From Fusibacter paucivorans (GTDB taxonomy: Bacteria; Bacillota; Clostridia; Peptostreptococcales; Acidaminobacteraceae), in NCBI RefSeq assembly GCF_018390735.1, contig NZ_JAHBCL010000004.1, positions 62,001 to 126,000 of the forward strand: a stretch of 64,000 bases of DNA, read 5' to 3'. The notes below the pieces were generated by a model. The model was not told the DNA's origin and searched no databases. It saw only the letters and a list, made by a program, of their open reading frames with translations. A program made the translations under genes and the position numbers. Each line of letters opens with the position of its first letter. Position 1 is the first letter of the stretch. This document shows, piece by piece, positions 54,786 through 63,470 of this stretch.

Positions 54786-56180
54786 TTATAGAAAAATATC
54801 ACGTTTCCCGTTTGAAAGATCTTCCAGCCCCTTTATGATAATGTTGCGTGTCTTATCCGTTTTAACGTGCGTGAGCTGCGATGCGATAAATGCGTCTGCC
54901 ATGGTTTGAAGCTCTTCATCGCCGTAATCAATGGCATATTCTTTAAGCGTCATCATGGCATTGGGCTGACAGACATGCTGAATTTCACCTGTCTTCGCCA
55001 ATTTCATAAATCGATCACCCGTTCTGCCCATACGATAGCAAGAAGTGCAAAAGCTTGGAATGAAGCCGTCGCGAATAAGTCCTTTGATGACATCAATTGT
55101 CGGTCGATCATCAGAAATGGCAAACTGTTGAACGTCATTGCCGAGCTCATTGGCTTTATAACCGCCAACACCGGTACATGAACCAGCACTGAGCTGCGTA
55201 ACACCGTGATGAATCAGTTCATTGCGCGTCGCTTCACTTTCTCGCGTTGAGAGTATAATACCGGTAAATGGCACGGCAAGTCTTAAAATTGCGACTATTT
55301 TTTTGAAAGTTTCATCATCCAGAATGTGCGCATAATCTGATAAGTCCACGCCTTCTGCCGGTTTAATCCTCGGCACTGAAATCGTGTGAAAACCAACGCC
55401 GAAAGTATCTTCAAGATGTTTGTTGTGCATCATCAGCGCCAACACTTCAAAGCGATGATCGGAAAAGCCGAACAGCACGCCAGCGCCTACATCATCAATA
55501 CCACCTTGCATCGCTCTGTCAAATGCCGTCAAGTGATACAAATAGTCGCCTTTTGGACAATGCGGATGCAATTTTTCATAATTACTTTTTTCATATGTTT
55601 CTTGAAAGAGAATATAAGTACCGATTTCTGACGCCTTTAGTTTTTGATAGTTTTCTACAGTCGTCGCAGCAATATTGACATTAATGCGCCTGATATTGCT
55701 TTTTTCGCTGACGGTTTCATAAATCGTTTTGATCGTATCTGTTATATAATCAATATCACAGTTGACAGGATCTTCCCCCGCTTCTAATGCAATGCGCTTA
55801 TGACCCATTTTTTCAAGAATTCTAACTTCTTCTTGAATCTCTGCCTTTGTCAATTTTTTTCGTGTAAATTGATTGTTGCGCTTGTAGCCGCAGTAGGAAC
55901 AATTGTTAATACAAAAGTTGCTGACATATAGCGGTGCAAACATAACCACGCGATTACCGTAAATTTCACTTTTAATTTCAGATGCGCGCTTGTAAATGCG
56001 TTCGATATGCGCCGGCTTTTTAGCCTGCAATAAAACAGCGACATCTCTATAAGACAGTGTTTCTCGGTTAAATGTCTTTGACAGCACCGCTTCAATTGCC
56101 TCGTCTGTCACCGCTTTTGTTTCCTCTAAAATTTGATAAATAAGTGCATGATCAATAAAACCTTCCATTTTTTGTGCCAT
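54786..56180 (-). CDS. hydG: [FeFe]-hydrogenase H-cluster radical SAM maturase HydG
   Basis: 464 residues, ATG behind GGAGGG. HydG cleaves tyrosine to give the CO and CN ligands of the H-cluster precursor. The radical SAM motif is Cys90, Cys94 and Cys97 in CINNCSYCGYK. The C-terminal auxiliary cluster motif CxxCx22C (CTSCYR...C) is intact, which distinguishes HydG from ThiH. IAATTVENYQKLK and the tyrosine-binding region also fit. hydE, hydF and hydA are not in this window; only the TM1266-type gene lies upstream, 20 bases away. The organism should therefore carry a hydrogenase elsewhere. Confidence 0.95.
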   Translation of the reverse strand: MAQKMEGFIDHALIYQILEETKAVTDEAIEAVLSKTFNRETLSYRDVAVLLQAKKPAHIERIYKRASEIKSEIYGNRVVMFAPLYVSNFCINNCSYCGYKRNNQFTRKKLTKAEIQEEVRILEKMGHKRIALEAGEDPVNCDIDYITDTIKTIYETVSEKSNIRRINVNIAATTVENYQKLKASEIGTYILFQETYEKSNYEKLHPHCPKGDYLYHLTAFDRAMQGGIDDVGAGVLFGFSDHRFEVLALMMHNKHLEDTFGVGFHTISVPRIKPAEGVDLSDYAHILDDETFKKIVAILRLAVPFTGIILSTRESEATRNELIHHGVTQLSAGSCTGVGGYKANELGNDVQQFAISDDRPTIDVIKGLIRDGFIPSFCTSCYRMGRTGDRFMKLAKTGEIQHVCQPNAMMTLKEYAIDYGDEELQTMADAFIASQLTHVKTDKTRNIIIKGLEDLSNGKRDIFL

Positions 56181-56200
56181 AAGCGCCCTCCAGTAGACTG

Positions 56201-56461
56201 TTACCCCGAAATCGTCTTTTTCGATATTGAGGTCTTCACAGATACATTTTTAATATTGCCGAGTTTCCCGGTTAAGCTGTTAATATCATCAACCGTGCCT
56301 ATGACGATAATTGTCACAACCGACATGCCATACTGGTCAAAGGGGATACCCGTTCGACCTTTGACAATGTGTTTAAAGGCTGCAACGATCTCGTTAAACT
56401 TTCCCTGTACGTCTTGAGCATCTTCTAAAATTGCACTGATTACGCCTACTTTCATCTCCAT
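56201..56461 (-). CDS. TM1266-family protein (iron-only hydrogenase system regulator type)
   Basis: 86 residues, ATG behind GGAGG 8 bases upstream. An ACT-like ferredoxin fold: MKVGVISAILEDAQ, FNEIVAAFKHIVKGRTGIPF, GMSVVTIIVIGTVDDINSLTGKLG and VSVKTSISK. This family is annotated as a putative regulator of the [FeFe]-hydrogenase system because of its constant proximity to hyd genes, as here with hydG. No experimental role is known to me, and it has no DNA-binding domain. Confidence 0.88.
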   Translation of the reverse strand: MEMKVGVISAILEDAQDVQGKFNEIVAAFKHIVKGRTGIPFDQYGMSVVTIIVIGTVDDINSLTGKLGNIKNVSVKTSISKKTISG

Positions 56462-56765
56462 GAGAAGGCCTCCTTTGTTTACTGCATCAAAAAACCTTCT
56501 CCAATAAGATCTAGACCGCCATTTCGCGATGTTCTAAATCGATTCTCACAATCGTATTTTTTACAGTAAAAGCAACTGCAAAATACCCAAAAGTTCAAAT
56601 CTTCTTATTTTAATAAGAGAAGGCAAACTGCAACAAATATTCTTTTGCCCTTTCAGATCAGATCCCTTTTCCGTTAGGTATTAACAATAAGACACGCACA
56701 TGAAGCAAATCGCTCAACGTGCATGAAACTCTTTGTGAATATTTTATCAACATGTTAATTATTTG
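56462..56765. other. Intergenic gap upstream of the TM1266-type gene
   Basis: No gene is visible. It contains CTTATT-TT-AATAAG (about 56602-56615) as a small palindrome and must hold both the end of the GGDEF transcript and the hydG operon promoter; I cannot place the promoter with confidence. Confidence 0.4.
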
Positions 56766-58895
56766 TCAATGTTTTTCTTTTGGTACATCATACACGATAT
56801 GGGCAATGCCGTTACGACCATTTCCCTTGGCTTCATAAACAGCATTGTCCGCTCCTTTTAAAAGCACGTCTTCGCCTGCTTCTAGGTATGCATTTCCATA
56901 AGAAGCAATGCCGATACTCAGGGTAACAATACCATTAATGTTTGAATCATCATGTCTGATTGATAGCATTCTAATATCCCTTAAAATCATCTCACAAACG
57001 ATTTCAATAATTTCAAGGGGCACTGCTCTGGCAAGAATGAGAAATTCATCACCGCCATAGCGATATGCCCTTGCGTCAAGGTCGTCTATATGCCGATGTA
57101 TAATTTCTGCCGTCTTTCGTATGACCATGTCACCTTCGAGATGACCATAGCGGTCATTAAATTCCTTAAAAAAATCAATATCGATCATAATAACACTAAT
57201 GTGATTCTGTCGCATCGAAGGCGCAAAATACGTTTTGAGATCTTCATTGAGGGCATGGCGATTGGCAAGGCCGCTAAGACTGTCACGTCGGGACAGCGCT
57301 TCCAGTGCACCGTTTAACCGCTTGAGCTCTTGGGTTTTAAGGGCATTGGTAATCGCGATGGCAATGTAGGCACCAATGGTGCGAATCATTTCCAGTTCAT
57401 AGTGGTTAAAGCCATCCCGTTCAAACTTTTGTAGGGAAAAAACGCCAATAATTGTTCCTTCATCGTATAGCGGCAAGTAAAAGACAGATTCGTACGGCAC
57501 TTCAAGATCTGGAAAATTTAATTGAAGCGGTTCAAAATCGTCCAGTTTTAAATGGCTATTAAAACCCGTGTAAATTTCCTGACTATGTCTGATGCACCAC
57601 GTCGCCAGACTGCTCTTATTGTGAACACTAACGTCGTACGATCTCGTTATCGTCTGACGATGATACATCATGCGATTATAAACAACTTGGTTTTCAGCAT
57701 TGTAAAGCCCAATGACCAATGCATCAAAGTCCATGAAACTGACTAGTTTTTGGATAATCAGTCTAAAAATTTTATCGTAATCCTGTTCTTTTGTAATTTC
57801 CTGTGATATTTCGTAAATCATTTGCATATTCTTGAGGAGTTTAACCGCATTTTCATTTAATCTATTTTCGATTTTAACAGCTGACTTCTCTCGAATTTGA
57901 AAAATCGTCATTTCATTCATTCGCGCAATAAATGTCTCGTCTAGTGTAATGAGCTGTTTCTGATAGGCTGCCGTTATTGCCGTATTCCCCATGGCAGTTG
58001 CAATATCACAGAGCATTTGCAGCACTTCACGTTCGAATTCAAATTCTTCCGCTTCGACAACCTGCGTCAGCGCGATCTTTGCTTCATGCAATGCGATCTC
58101 ATACTGTTTATCGGCATAGGCACAAAGTGCCTTCTCAATATAGCACTCCAAACGCGTCACGGGATCTTCTTCGACTGCCAACAATGTCAGAACACTTGCC
58201 AGCAGTGCCTGTGCAATATAGATATCGCCATTGATTCTCGCATGTTTCGCCGCCAGCAGCTTATATAAACCGAGGTAGAAAGTTCCCTGACAGGTTGATT
58301 GTGTCATCTGCATCAGCATCTGCTCGGTTTCTGCCAACTGTTCAGCCTGTCGCTGACGCGCATATATATCGCCTAAATTATAATAAATCAGAAACTGCGC
58401 TTCATAATTGCCTTCTTGTGCGGCGAGCGGCAAAGCATCAAGATAATACTTGACGGCTGAATCATACAATTTAAGCGATGCGTAAAGCGATGCGATATTA
58501 TTAATGAGCATACTTCGATAATGCGTTCTAAGCGCATGCGTTTCAATCACTTGAAGACTTTGATGATAATAATCGAGCGCCATGGCATAAAAGCCCTTTC
58601 GCGCAGAAATGTTGCCGAGCAAATTACAGCAGAGCATATGCAGCTCATCAAATGATTCTTTTGAAGAAACTTGATACATCTCCGATGCAATTTCACGAGC
58701 TGCCTCATTTTTCCCAACTGCATAAAGTTCTTTACCGTAATTAATCAGCGTCCGCACTTTCAAATAAACATCATCAAGTTCGCGAATAGTATTAATGCGA
58801 TTCTCAACGGCTTCAATCTTCTCAGCATGGGAAATCTGCTGGTTCGCTTCCATTAAATCATTCAATTTTTCAAGGTCAATATCGACACTGATCAT
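56766..58895 (-). CDS. Diguanylate cyclase: TPR-like region, GAF domain, GGDEF domain
   Basis: 709 residues, ATG behind GGAG. Residues about 20-330 are tetratricopeptide-like repeats (paired helices with A..YY..AL), a GAF domain follows (about 345-510), and a GGDEF domain ends the protein. The active-site motif GGDEF is intact at 614-618, so it should make cyclic di-GMP from GTP. The usual RxxD inhibitory site upstream is not preserved (HIDDLDARAYRY). It lies 3 bases after the EAL gene, so the two are co-expressed. It is cytoplasmic, with the TPR part a likely protein-interaction module. Confidence 0.93.
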   Translation of the reverse strand: MISVDIDLEKLNDLMEANQQISHAEKIEAVENRINTIRELDDVYLKVRTLINYGKELYAVGKNEAAREIASEMYQVSSKESFDELHMLCCNLLGNISARKGFYAMALDYYHQSLQVIETHALRTHYRSMLINNIASLYASLKLYDSAVKYYLDALPLAAQEGNYEAQFLIYYNLGDIYARQRQAEQLAETEQMLMQMTQSTCQGTFYLGLYKLLAAKHARINGDIYIAQALLASVLTLLAVEEDPVTRLECYIEKALCAYADKQYEIALHEAKIALTQVVEAEEFEFEREVLQMLCDIATAMGNTAITAAYQKQLITLDETFIARMNEMTIFQIREKSAVKIENRLNENAVKLLKNMQMIYEISQEITKEQDYDKIFRLIIQKLVSFMDFDALVIGLYNAENQVVYNRMMYHRQTITRSYDVSVHNKSSLATWCIRHSQEIYTGFNSHLKLDDFEPLQLNFPDLEVPYESVFYLPLYDEGTIIGVFSLQKFERDGFNHYELEMIRTIGAYIAIAITNALKTQELKRLNGALEALSRRDSLSGLANRHALNEDLKTYFAPSMRQNHISVIMIDIDFFKEFNDRYGHLEGDMVIRKTAEIIHRHIDDLDARAYRYGGDEFLILARAVPLEIIEIVCEMILRDIRMLSIRHDDSNINGIVTLSIGIASYGNAYLEAGEDVLLKGADNAVYEAKGNGRNGIAHIVYDVPKEKH

Positions 58896-58897
58896 AT

Positions 58898-61285
58898 CTA
58901 CTCCAGCCGTCCCGAAGACTCAGTTACACGCATAACACCGCTGTTTAAAAGTATATCAGATATGACCTGTTTGTCTACAGGTTTGCTGTAATAATAGCCT
59001 TGAATAAGTTCAACATTCAGATTTTTCAGATAGATGACTTGCTCGTGCTCTTCAACACCTTCCACCACGACTTCCAACGACATGTGATGCGCCATAGAGA
59101 TAATAGAATCAATCAAGTTGTGTTTGCCTACCTCAATAACCATCTCAGATAAAAAATCTTTGTCAATTTTTAGTTTATCAATATTCAGCTTTCTTAAGTA
59201 ATTCAAAGACGAATAGCCCTTGCCAAAATCGTCCAGTGCAATGGTCAGACCCATGGCTTTCATCTGTTTCAGCAAGTCATTAGCACCGTCAATATCTTCA
59301 ATTAGGCAGGTTTCAATTATTTCGATGCATACTTTTGAAGGGTCTACCGGATAACGCGCCAGCATCGTTCGAATAAAATTTAAAAATTCCGGATTCGTAA
59401 ACCACTTTGGCGAACTGTTAATGGAGACGAAAAAATCATAAGGGTAAATATCTGACCAAAGCTGAAGCATGCTGATCGCTTTTTCAAATACAAATTGATC
59501 CAATTCATGAATAATGCCAAGCTGCTCGGCGACTGGTATAAACGTATCGGGAAATACTTTTCGCCCGCTCCCGGGCTGCCATCTAATCAGCGTTTCAACA
59601 CCCTTGATAATGTTTGTATTTGGACAGACCACCGGCTGAAAAACCACTTTGATCTCATGGTTGACCAACGCCTGCTTTAATTCATTCTCGAGCGCAATAC
59701 GATCCAAATACTCATCTTTAATGCGCTGAGAATAGAAGACAATCTCCTGATCTTGCAGCATTTGCTGAGCCAAGTCAATATTTTGAAGCAGTATTTTGGG
59801 TGTTTCGCCATCTTCCGGATATTTCGCAACAATAAATCTCGGCTCAATGGGCACCTCGAGCTTAAGCGTTTTTAATTCGTTTCGAACCGTTTCAATTTGT
59901 CCACTTACAGCAGTACGATCCTCATCTGAATAAAGAACGGCAAAGGCATAGTCCGACTTTCTATAAACGGCTTCACGGCCAAAGACACTTTGCAGCAGCG
60001 CAATAATGTTGGCGTAGACAAGATTCATCTTCCCAGCGCCATAGGCTTCAAACTGCGCTTGAATATTACGAATTTCAAAGACAATGAGAAAATGACCATT
60101 GCGTTCAGAAGGATTCTGATAAGAGGTTTTGAGTTTCTCCTCCAATAAATAGATATTGCCAACGCCGGTAACCGTGTCGAAATACGACATTTCGTCAATA
60201 AAGCGAACGCGTTCGAGCATTTCTTTTCGAATATGTTCGAAGTCATTTGCAATATCGCCCAAACGACCAACTGCTTTTATGCCTACTGGCAGCAGATAGT
60301 TTTGTTTAACGGATTCTGTCACATTATCATGCAGTGCTTCTATCCTGTCAAAGATTTCATTTTTAATCACTTTGTAACTGATCGTGCTAAATGCTATAAA
60401 TAAAACGACAAACATCAACGTCAGTCCAATGACATACTGCATAAAAAAGCGAACGATTTCATTGTTCCGATATGTATTTGAAATCAGTACACTTGCCGGC
60501 AGTATCCAGTTTTCACGGTTGATCTCCAGAACTGCGTATACCGTTTGTCCCGTTGCCTCCTTTTGCACGATAAAGTCGCCGCTCTCCAGCGTCTCGAGTT
60601 GTCGCTCGGTAGCATTCGGCAGATATGCGGCTAATGTATCTGTCATAAACGTCTTTTGTCTTAAAATGAGAATATTATCCATTGCAACTTTTTTATTAAA
60701 GAGCGATATATATAGATTCTGATAGAGATCCGATGGAATACTCGTTAAGATTTTATTGGTCAAATTGAATTGATAAAAATAGCCTTTTTGTGTTTCTGGA
60801 TTTATGAGCAGCACATTTAGGTACAATTTCCCATTGGATTCATTTAAACACATACCTAAGTTCTCAATAGTAACTTTAGTGAGCTCATCCGGCCAATTTG
60901 TCGTCACCAGCGATGTCAGCGCATCACGCATTGAATCCTCAAGGTCAACACTGGCATAGGCCAAGTTCGCTGCTGAATCAAATACAAAATAATTTTCCAG
61001 CTGATGCTGTCCTTTTAGCACCATATTAACAGAACCCGTATTAAACGTGCGCTCTGACAAATAACGATTCAATGTTGTCTCAATTTCATCAAATGCTTGG
61101 AATTCAAGTAAATCAAGTAAATTGAGATAATAATTCACATCATTTTTGGCACTCTTCATTTCATGAACAATCAGCTGTTCCATAAATTGCTGATAAAGCC
61201 AGATCTGACTGTAAAGAAAAAGCGATGTAAAGAGAATTGCAAACGCAACCGTTGTTTTTATTAATTTCATTTTCACCTGTCGCAT
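58898..61285 (-). CDS. Membrane cyclic di-GMP phosphodiesterase: degenerate GGDEF plus EAL
   Basis: 795 residues from ATG 61285, set by AAAGGGGA; a longer frame to 61351 lacks a site. A membrane helix at the start, an extracytoplasmic sensor (about 35-285), a second helix (about 300-325) and a HAMP-like linker lead to a GGDEF domain whose active site is lost (RKSDYAFAV). The EAL domain has the variant ETL with Glu564 in GVETLIRW; DDFGKGYSS, KIDKDF and EVVVEGVEE are kept, so it is probably an active phosphodiesterase. First gene of the operon with the cyclase: a synthesis/breakdown pair. Confidence 0.9.
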   Translation of the reverse strand: MRQVKMKLIKTTVAFAILFTSLFLYSQIWLYQQFMEQLIVHEMKSAKNDVNYYLNLLDLLEFQAFDEIETTLNRYLSERTFNTGSVNMVLKGQHQLENYFVFDSAANLAYASVDLEDSMRDALTSLVTTNWPDELTKVTIENLGMCLNESNGKLYLNVLLINPETQKGYFYQFNLTNKILTSIPSDLYQNLYISLFNKKVAMDNILILRQKTFMTDTLAAYLPNATERQLETLESGDFIVQKEATGQTVYAVLEINRENWILPASVLISNTYRNNEIVRFFMQYVIGLTLMFVVLFIAFSTISYKVIKNEIFDRIEALHDNVTESVKQNYLLPVGIKAVGRLGDIANDFEHIRKEMLERVRFIDEMSYFDTVTGVGNIYLLEEKLKTSYQNPSERNGHFLIVFEIRNIQAQFEAYGAGKMNLVYANIIALLQSVFGREAVYRKSDYAFAVLYSDEDRTAVSGQIETVRNELKTLKLEVPIEPRFIVAKYPEDGETPKILLQNIDLAQQMLQDQEIVFYSQRIKDEYLDRIALENELKQALVNHEIKVVFQPVVCPNTNIIKGVETLIRWQPGSGRKVFPDTFIPVAEQLGIIHELDQFVFEKAISMLQLWSDIYPYDFFVSINSSPKWFTNPEFLNFIRTMLARYPVDPSKVCIEIIETCLIEDIDGANDLLKQMKAMGLTIALDDFGKGYSSLNYLRKLNIDKLKIDKDFLSEMVIEVGKHNLIDSIISMAHHMSLEVVVEGVEEHEQVIYLKNLNVELIQGYYYSKPVDKQVISDILLNSGVMRVTESSGRLE

Positions 61286-61367
61286 TGTCAGTCCCCTTTC
61301 TATAAGATCGTACGCTAATATGTTACCCATTTCACCATGTAAATCACACATTTTGGGGGATCACGCC

Positions 61368-61403
61368 ATGTAAAAAGCCGTTAATAATCCATTAACGGCT
61401 TAG
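61368..61403 (-). terminator. Terminator of the alr-M20-dppA operon
   Basis: A perfect stem AAGCCGTTAAT/ATTAACGGCTT (61375-61385 with 61391-61401) is followed on the minus strand by TTTTTA. It lies about 65 bases after the D-aminopeptidase stop. Confidence 0.9.
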
Positions 61404-61465
61404 TGCAATCACTTATGACCTATCTTTTACTGCGGCAACGCATCCTACAACAAATGGCGCGCCTC

Positions 61466-62275
61466 TCAACATGCGAAGAAAAACATTTTCAACAATTCAA
61501 AAAAATCCTCGGTTTTGAATTTGACCGCATGAGCATCAATGCTTTCAACGCCTGTGTAATAACCCGCACGATAAGCATCTACATGACTGGTAAAACACAC
61601 TTCCAATACAAAGCACTCTGGCAGATTAAGCTTAAACTGTTCTGGATCTTCTTTTAACAGTTGCATTGCCTCTTTCACTTCTGCTTGAATAACTTCCACT
61701 GCCCGATCTGGATGCATGGTTGTACACCCACCGCCTTCACCCTGTTTGACAGCGATCGCCTTTACATTTGGCATCAATTGGCTCGCACGACTGCAAATTG
61801 CAGCGTCGCCGGTCACGGCAATCACCGGAACCCCCTCATAGGCTGCAATATAGGCATTCATCATCATTTCACTCATCAAAACACCATTCAGCTTGATCCA
61901 TTGGTATTTAGAAGCATTCATGGTGTGTGCCAACGGATTGCCATTGCCGTAAGTCGCATCGTGATAGCCTGTTAAAATACAAGCATCAAACGTGCGGTCC
62001 AATCCCATCATCATCACATAAGGATGTTTTGACCACGCTCTATGAATGTCGACATCATGCGGCAATTCACTGATAATGAGATTGCGCCCTGAATCGTGCG
62101 CATCTTTCACAAGCACTTCTGTGGCACCAGCCGCTTGAACAGCTTCACAAATTGCAGCCACTTCTCTGGTCATTTGCCGTTGTGCCTCTGTATAGCTGTT
62201 GCTGCCAAGTTCAACTTCCGGCCATGAAACGACGCCGGCAACACCCTCCATATCGGCACTGATATATATTTTCAT
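61466..62275 (-). CDS. dppA: D-aminopeptidase, M55 (DppA) family
   Basis: 269 residues, ATG behind GGGGG. The zinc motif is Asp8-Met-Glu10 in ISADMEGVAGV; further family residues are KDAHDSGRN, LTGYHDATYG and the catalytic region GNPLAHTM. DppA relatives split D-amino acid containing dipeptides, such as D-Ala-D-Ala, in the cytoplasm. It lies 1 base after the M20 amidohydrolase gene and downstream of alanine racemase, which supports a role in D-Ala or cell-wall peptide reuse. The name is by family; the D-peptide substrate is untested. Confidence 0.88.
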   Translation of the reverse strand: MKIYISADMEGVAGVVSWPEVELGSNSYTEAQRQMTREVAAICEAVQAAGATEVLVKDAHDSGRNLIISELPHDVDIHRAWSKHPYVMMMGLDRTFDACILTGYHDATYGNGNPLAHTMNASKYQWIKLNGVLMSEMMMNAYIAAYEGVPVIAVTGDAAICSRASQLMPNVKAIAVKQGEGGGCTTMHPDRAVEVIQAEVKEAMQLLKEDPEQFKLNLPECFVLEVCFTSHVDAYRAGYYTGVESIDAHAVKFKTEDFFELLKMFFFAC

Positions 62276-62276
62276 G

Positions 62277-63470
62277 CTATATGCCCCCTTGCAATAAGTT
62301 TAGTATAATATTCATTTGCAGCCCCACGCCGACAATAAGCGCACGCTCATCAAGGTCAAAGCATTCTGAATGAAGCGGGTGTACAATTTCTTCGGCAACG
62401 TTGCCGCAGCCAAGATGATAAAAAGCACCTCTCGCATCATCCAAAAAAAACGAATAATCCTCGACGCCTAATGACGGTGATTCCTTTTCAAAAATAGCAC
62501 CAGCGCCCAGAACTTTACGTGCGACAGCTCTGACCACTTCATTAACGCCCTTGTCATTAATAAGGGCATTATAACCGGGCTCAAACTTGATAACGCCCTT
62601 GGCGCCATGTGCCGAAGCTACTGCTTCCACATAATTCATCATCGCGTCCTTCAAGTGTGCTCTAAGATTCTCATCGGTGGTACGCATGATTCCTGTCGCT
62701 TTTAAATGATCGCATACAATATTGTCCTTTGATCCGCCGTTAATTCGACCAAACGTTACCACCGCCTGATCAAGCGGCGACTTTTGACGCGTCAGAATAG
62801 TTTGAATGCCCTGTAGAATTTCAGCGGCCACAAGTCCTGCATCAACGCCCTTTTCCGGATAGGCGCCATGCGCCGCTTTACCATAAATATCAACCGACAC
62901 CATATCAGATGCAGCATTGAGTTTCCCGTCGCGAACTTCAATCGTCCCGACGGGAAGATACGGCATCACATGTAAACCGAGCATATAATCGACATCAGGA
63001 TTTTTCATACAGCCCTGTAATACCATGCGCTTTGCGCCGCCTATAGTTTCTTCTGCAGGTTGGAAAAACAGTTTTACAACACCGCGAAACGTGTTTGAAA
63101 GTGCTTTCAACTTTGCCGCACAGCCAATGAGAATTGTCGTGTGCGCATCATGTCCGCAGGCGTGCATAACACCTTTTGTCTTTGATGCATATGGTCGCCC
63201 GCTGTCCTCGACGAGCGGCAATGCATCAATATCCGCACGCAACCCAACGCAAGTCCCATCGCCTTCGCCGCGGATGATCCCCATTACACCCGTGTCCGCA
63301 ATGCGAACGTGTTCAATCTCAAGTTCATCCAAAACGCCTTCAATGATCAGCTGAGTCTCAAATTCTCGTTCGCTGAGCTCGGCATGCTGGTGCAATTTTC
63401 GTCGTATGTCGACAAGCCATCTTTCAAAACCATTATCATCACTGTAATCTACATATTTAACAATTTCCAT
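62277..63470 (-). CDS. M20-family amidohydrolase / N-acyl amino acid hydrolase
   Basis: 397 residues, ATG behind GAGGGAG. GLRADIDALPLVE, HACGHDAHTTILIG and FQPAEETIGGA are the metal motifs of the M20D group (HipO/IAA-amino-acid-hydrolase-like), with a dimerisation domain between and GVEDYSFFLDDARGAFYHLGCG at the C-terminus. Members hydrolyse N-acyl or hippurate-type amides and small peptides. It overlaps the alanine racemase end by 14 bases and precedes dppA. The substrate may be an N-acylated amino acid derived from wall turnover, but this is inference. Confidence 0.87.
   Translation of the reverse strand: MEIVKYVDYSDDNGFERWLVDIRRKLHQHAELSEREFETQLIIEGVLDELEIEHVRIADTGVMGIIRGEGDGTCVGLRADIDALPLVEDSGRPYASKTKGVMHACGHDAHTTILIGCAAKLKALSNTFRGVVKLFFQPAEETIGGAKRMVLQGCMKNPDVDYMLGLHVMPYLPVGTIEVRDGKLNAASDMVSVDIYGKAAHGAYPEKGVDAGLVAAEILQGIQTILTRQKSPLDQAVVTFGRINGGSKDNIVCDHLKATGIMRTTDENLRAHLKDAMMNYVEAVASAHGAKGVIKFEPGYNALINDKGVNEVVRAVARKVLGAGAIFEKESPSLGVEDYSFFLDDARGAFYHLGCGNVAEEIVHPLHSECFDLDERALIVGVGLQMNIILNLLQGGI

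Noticed and set aside
54786-56180. HydG considered as ThiH or another tyrosine lyase
   Set aside because: The C-terminal CxxCx22C motif for the auxiliary cluster and the neighbouring TM1266-type gene fit HydG.
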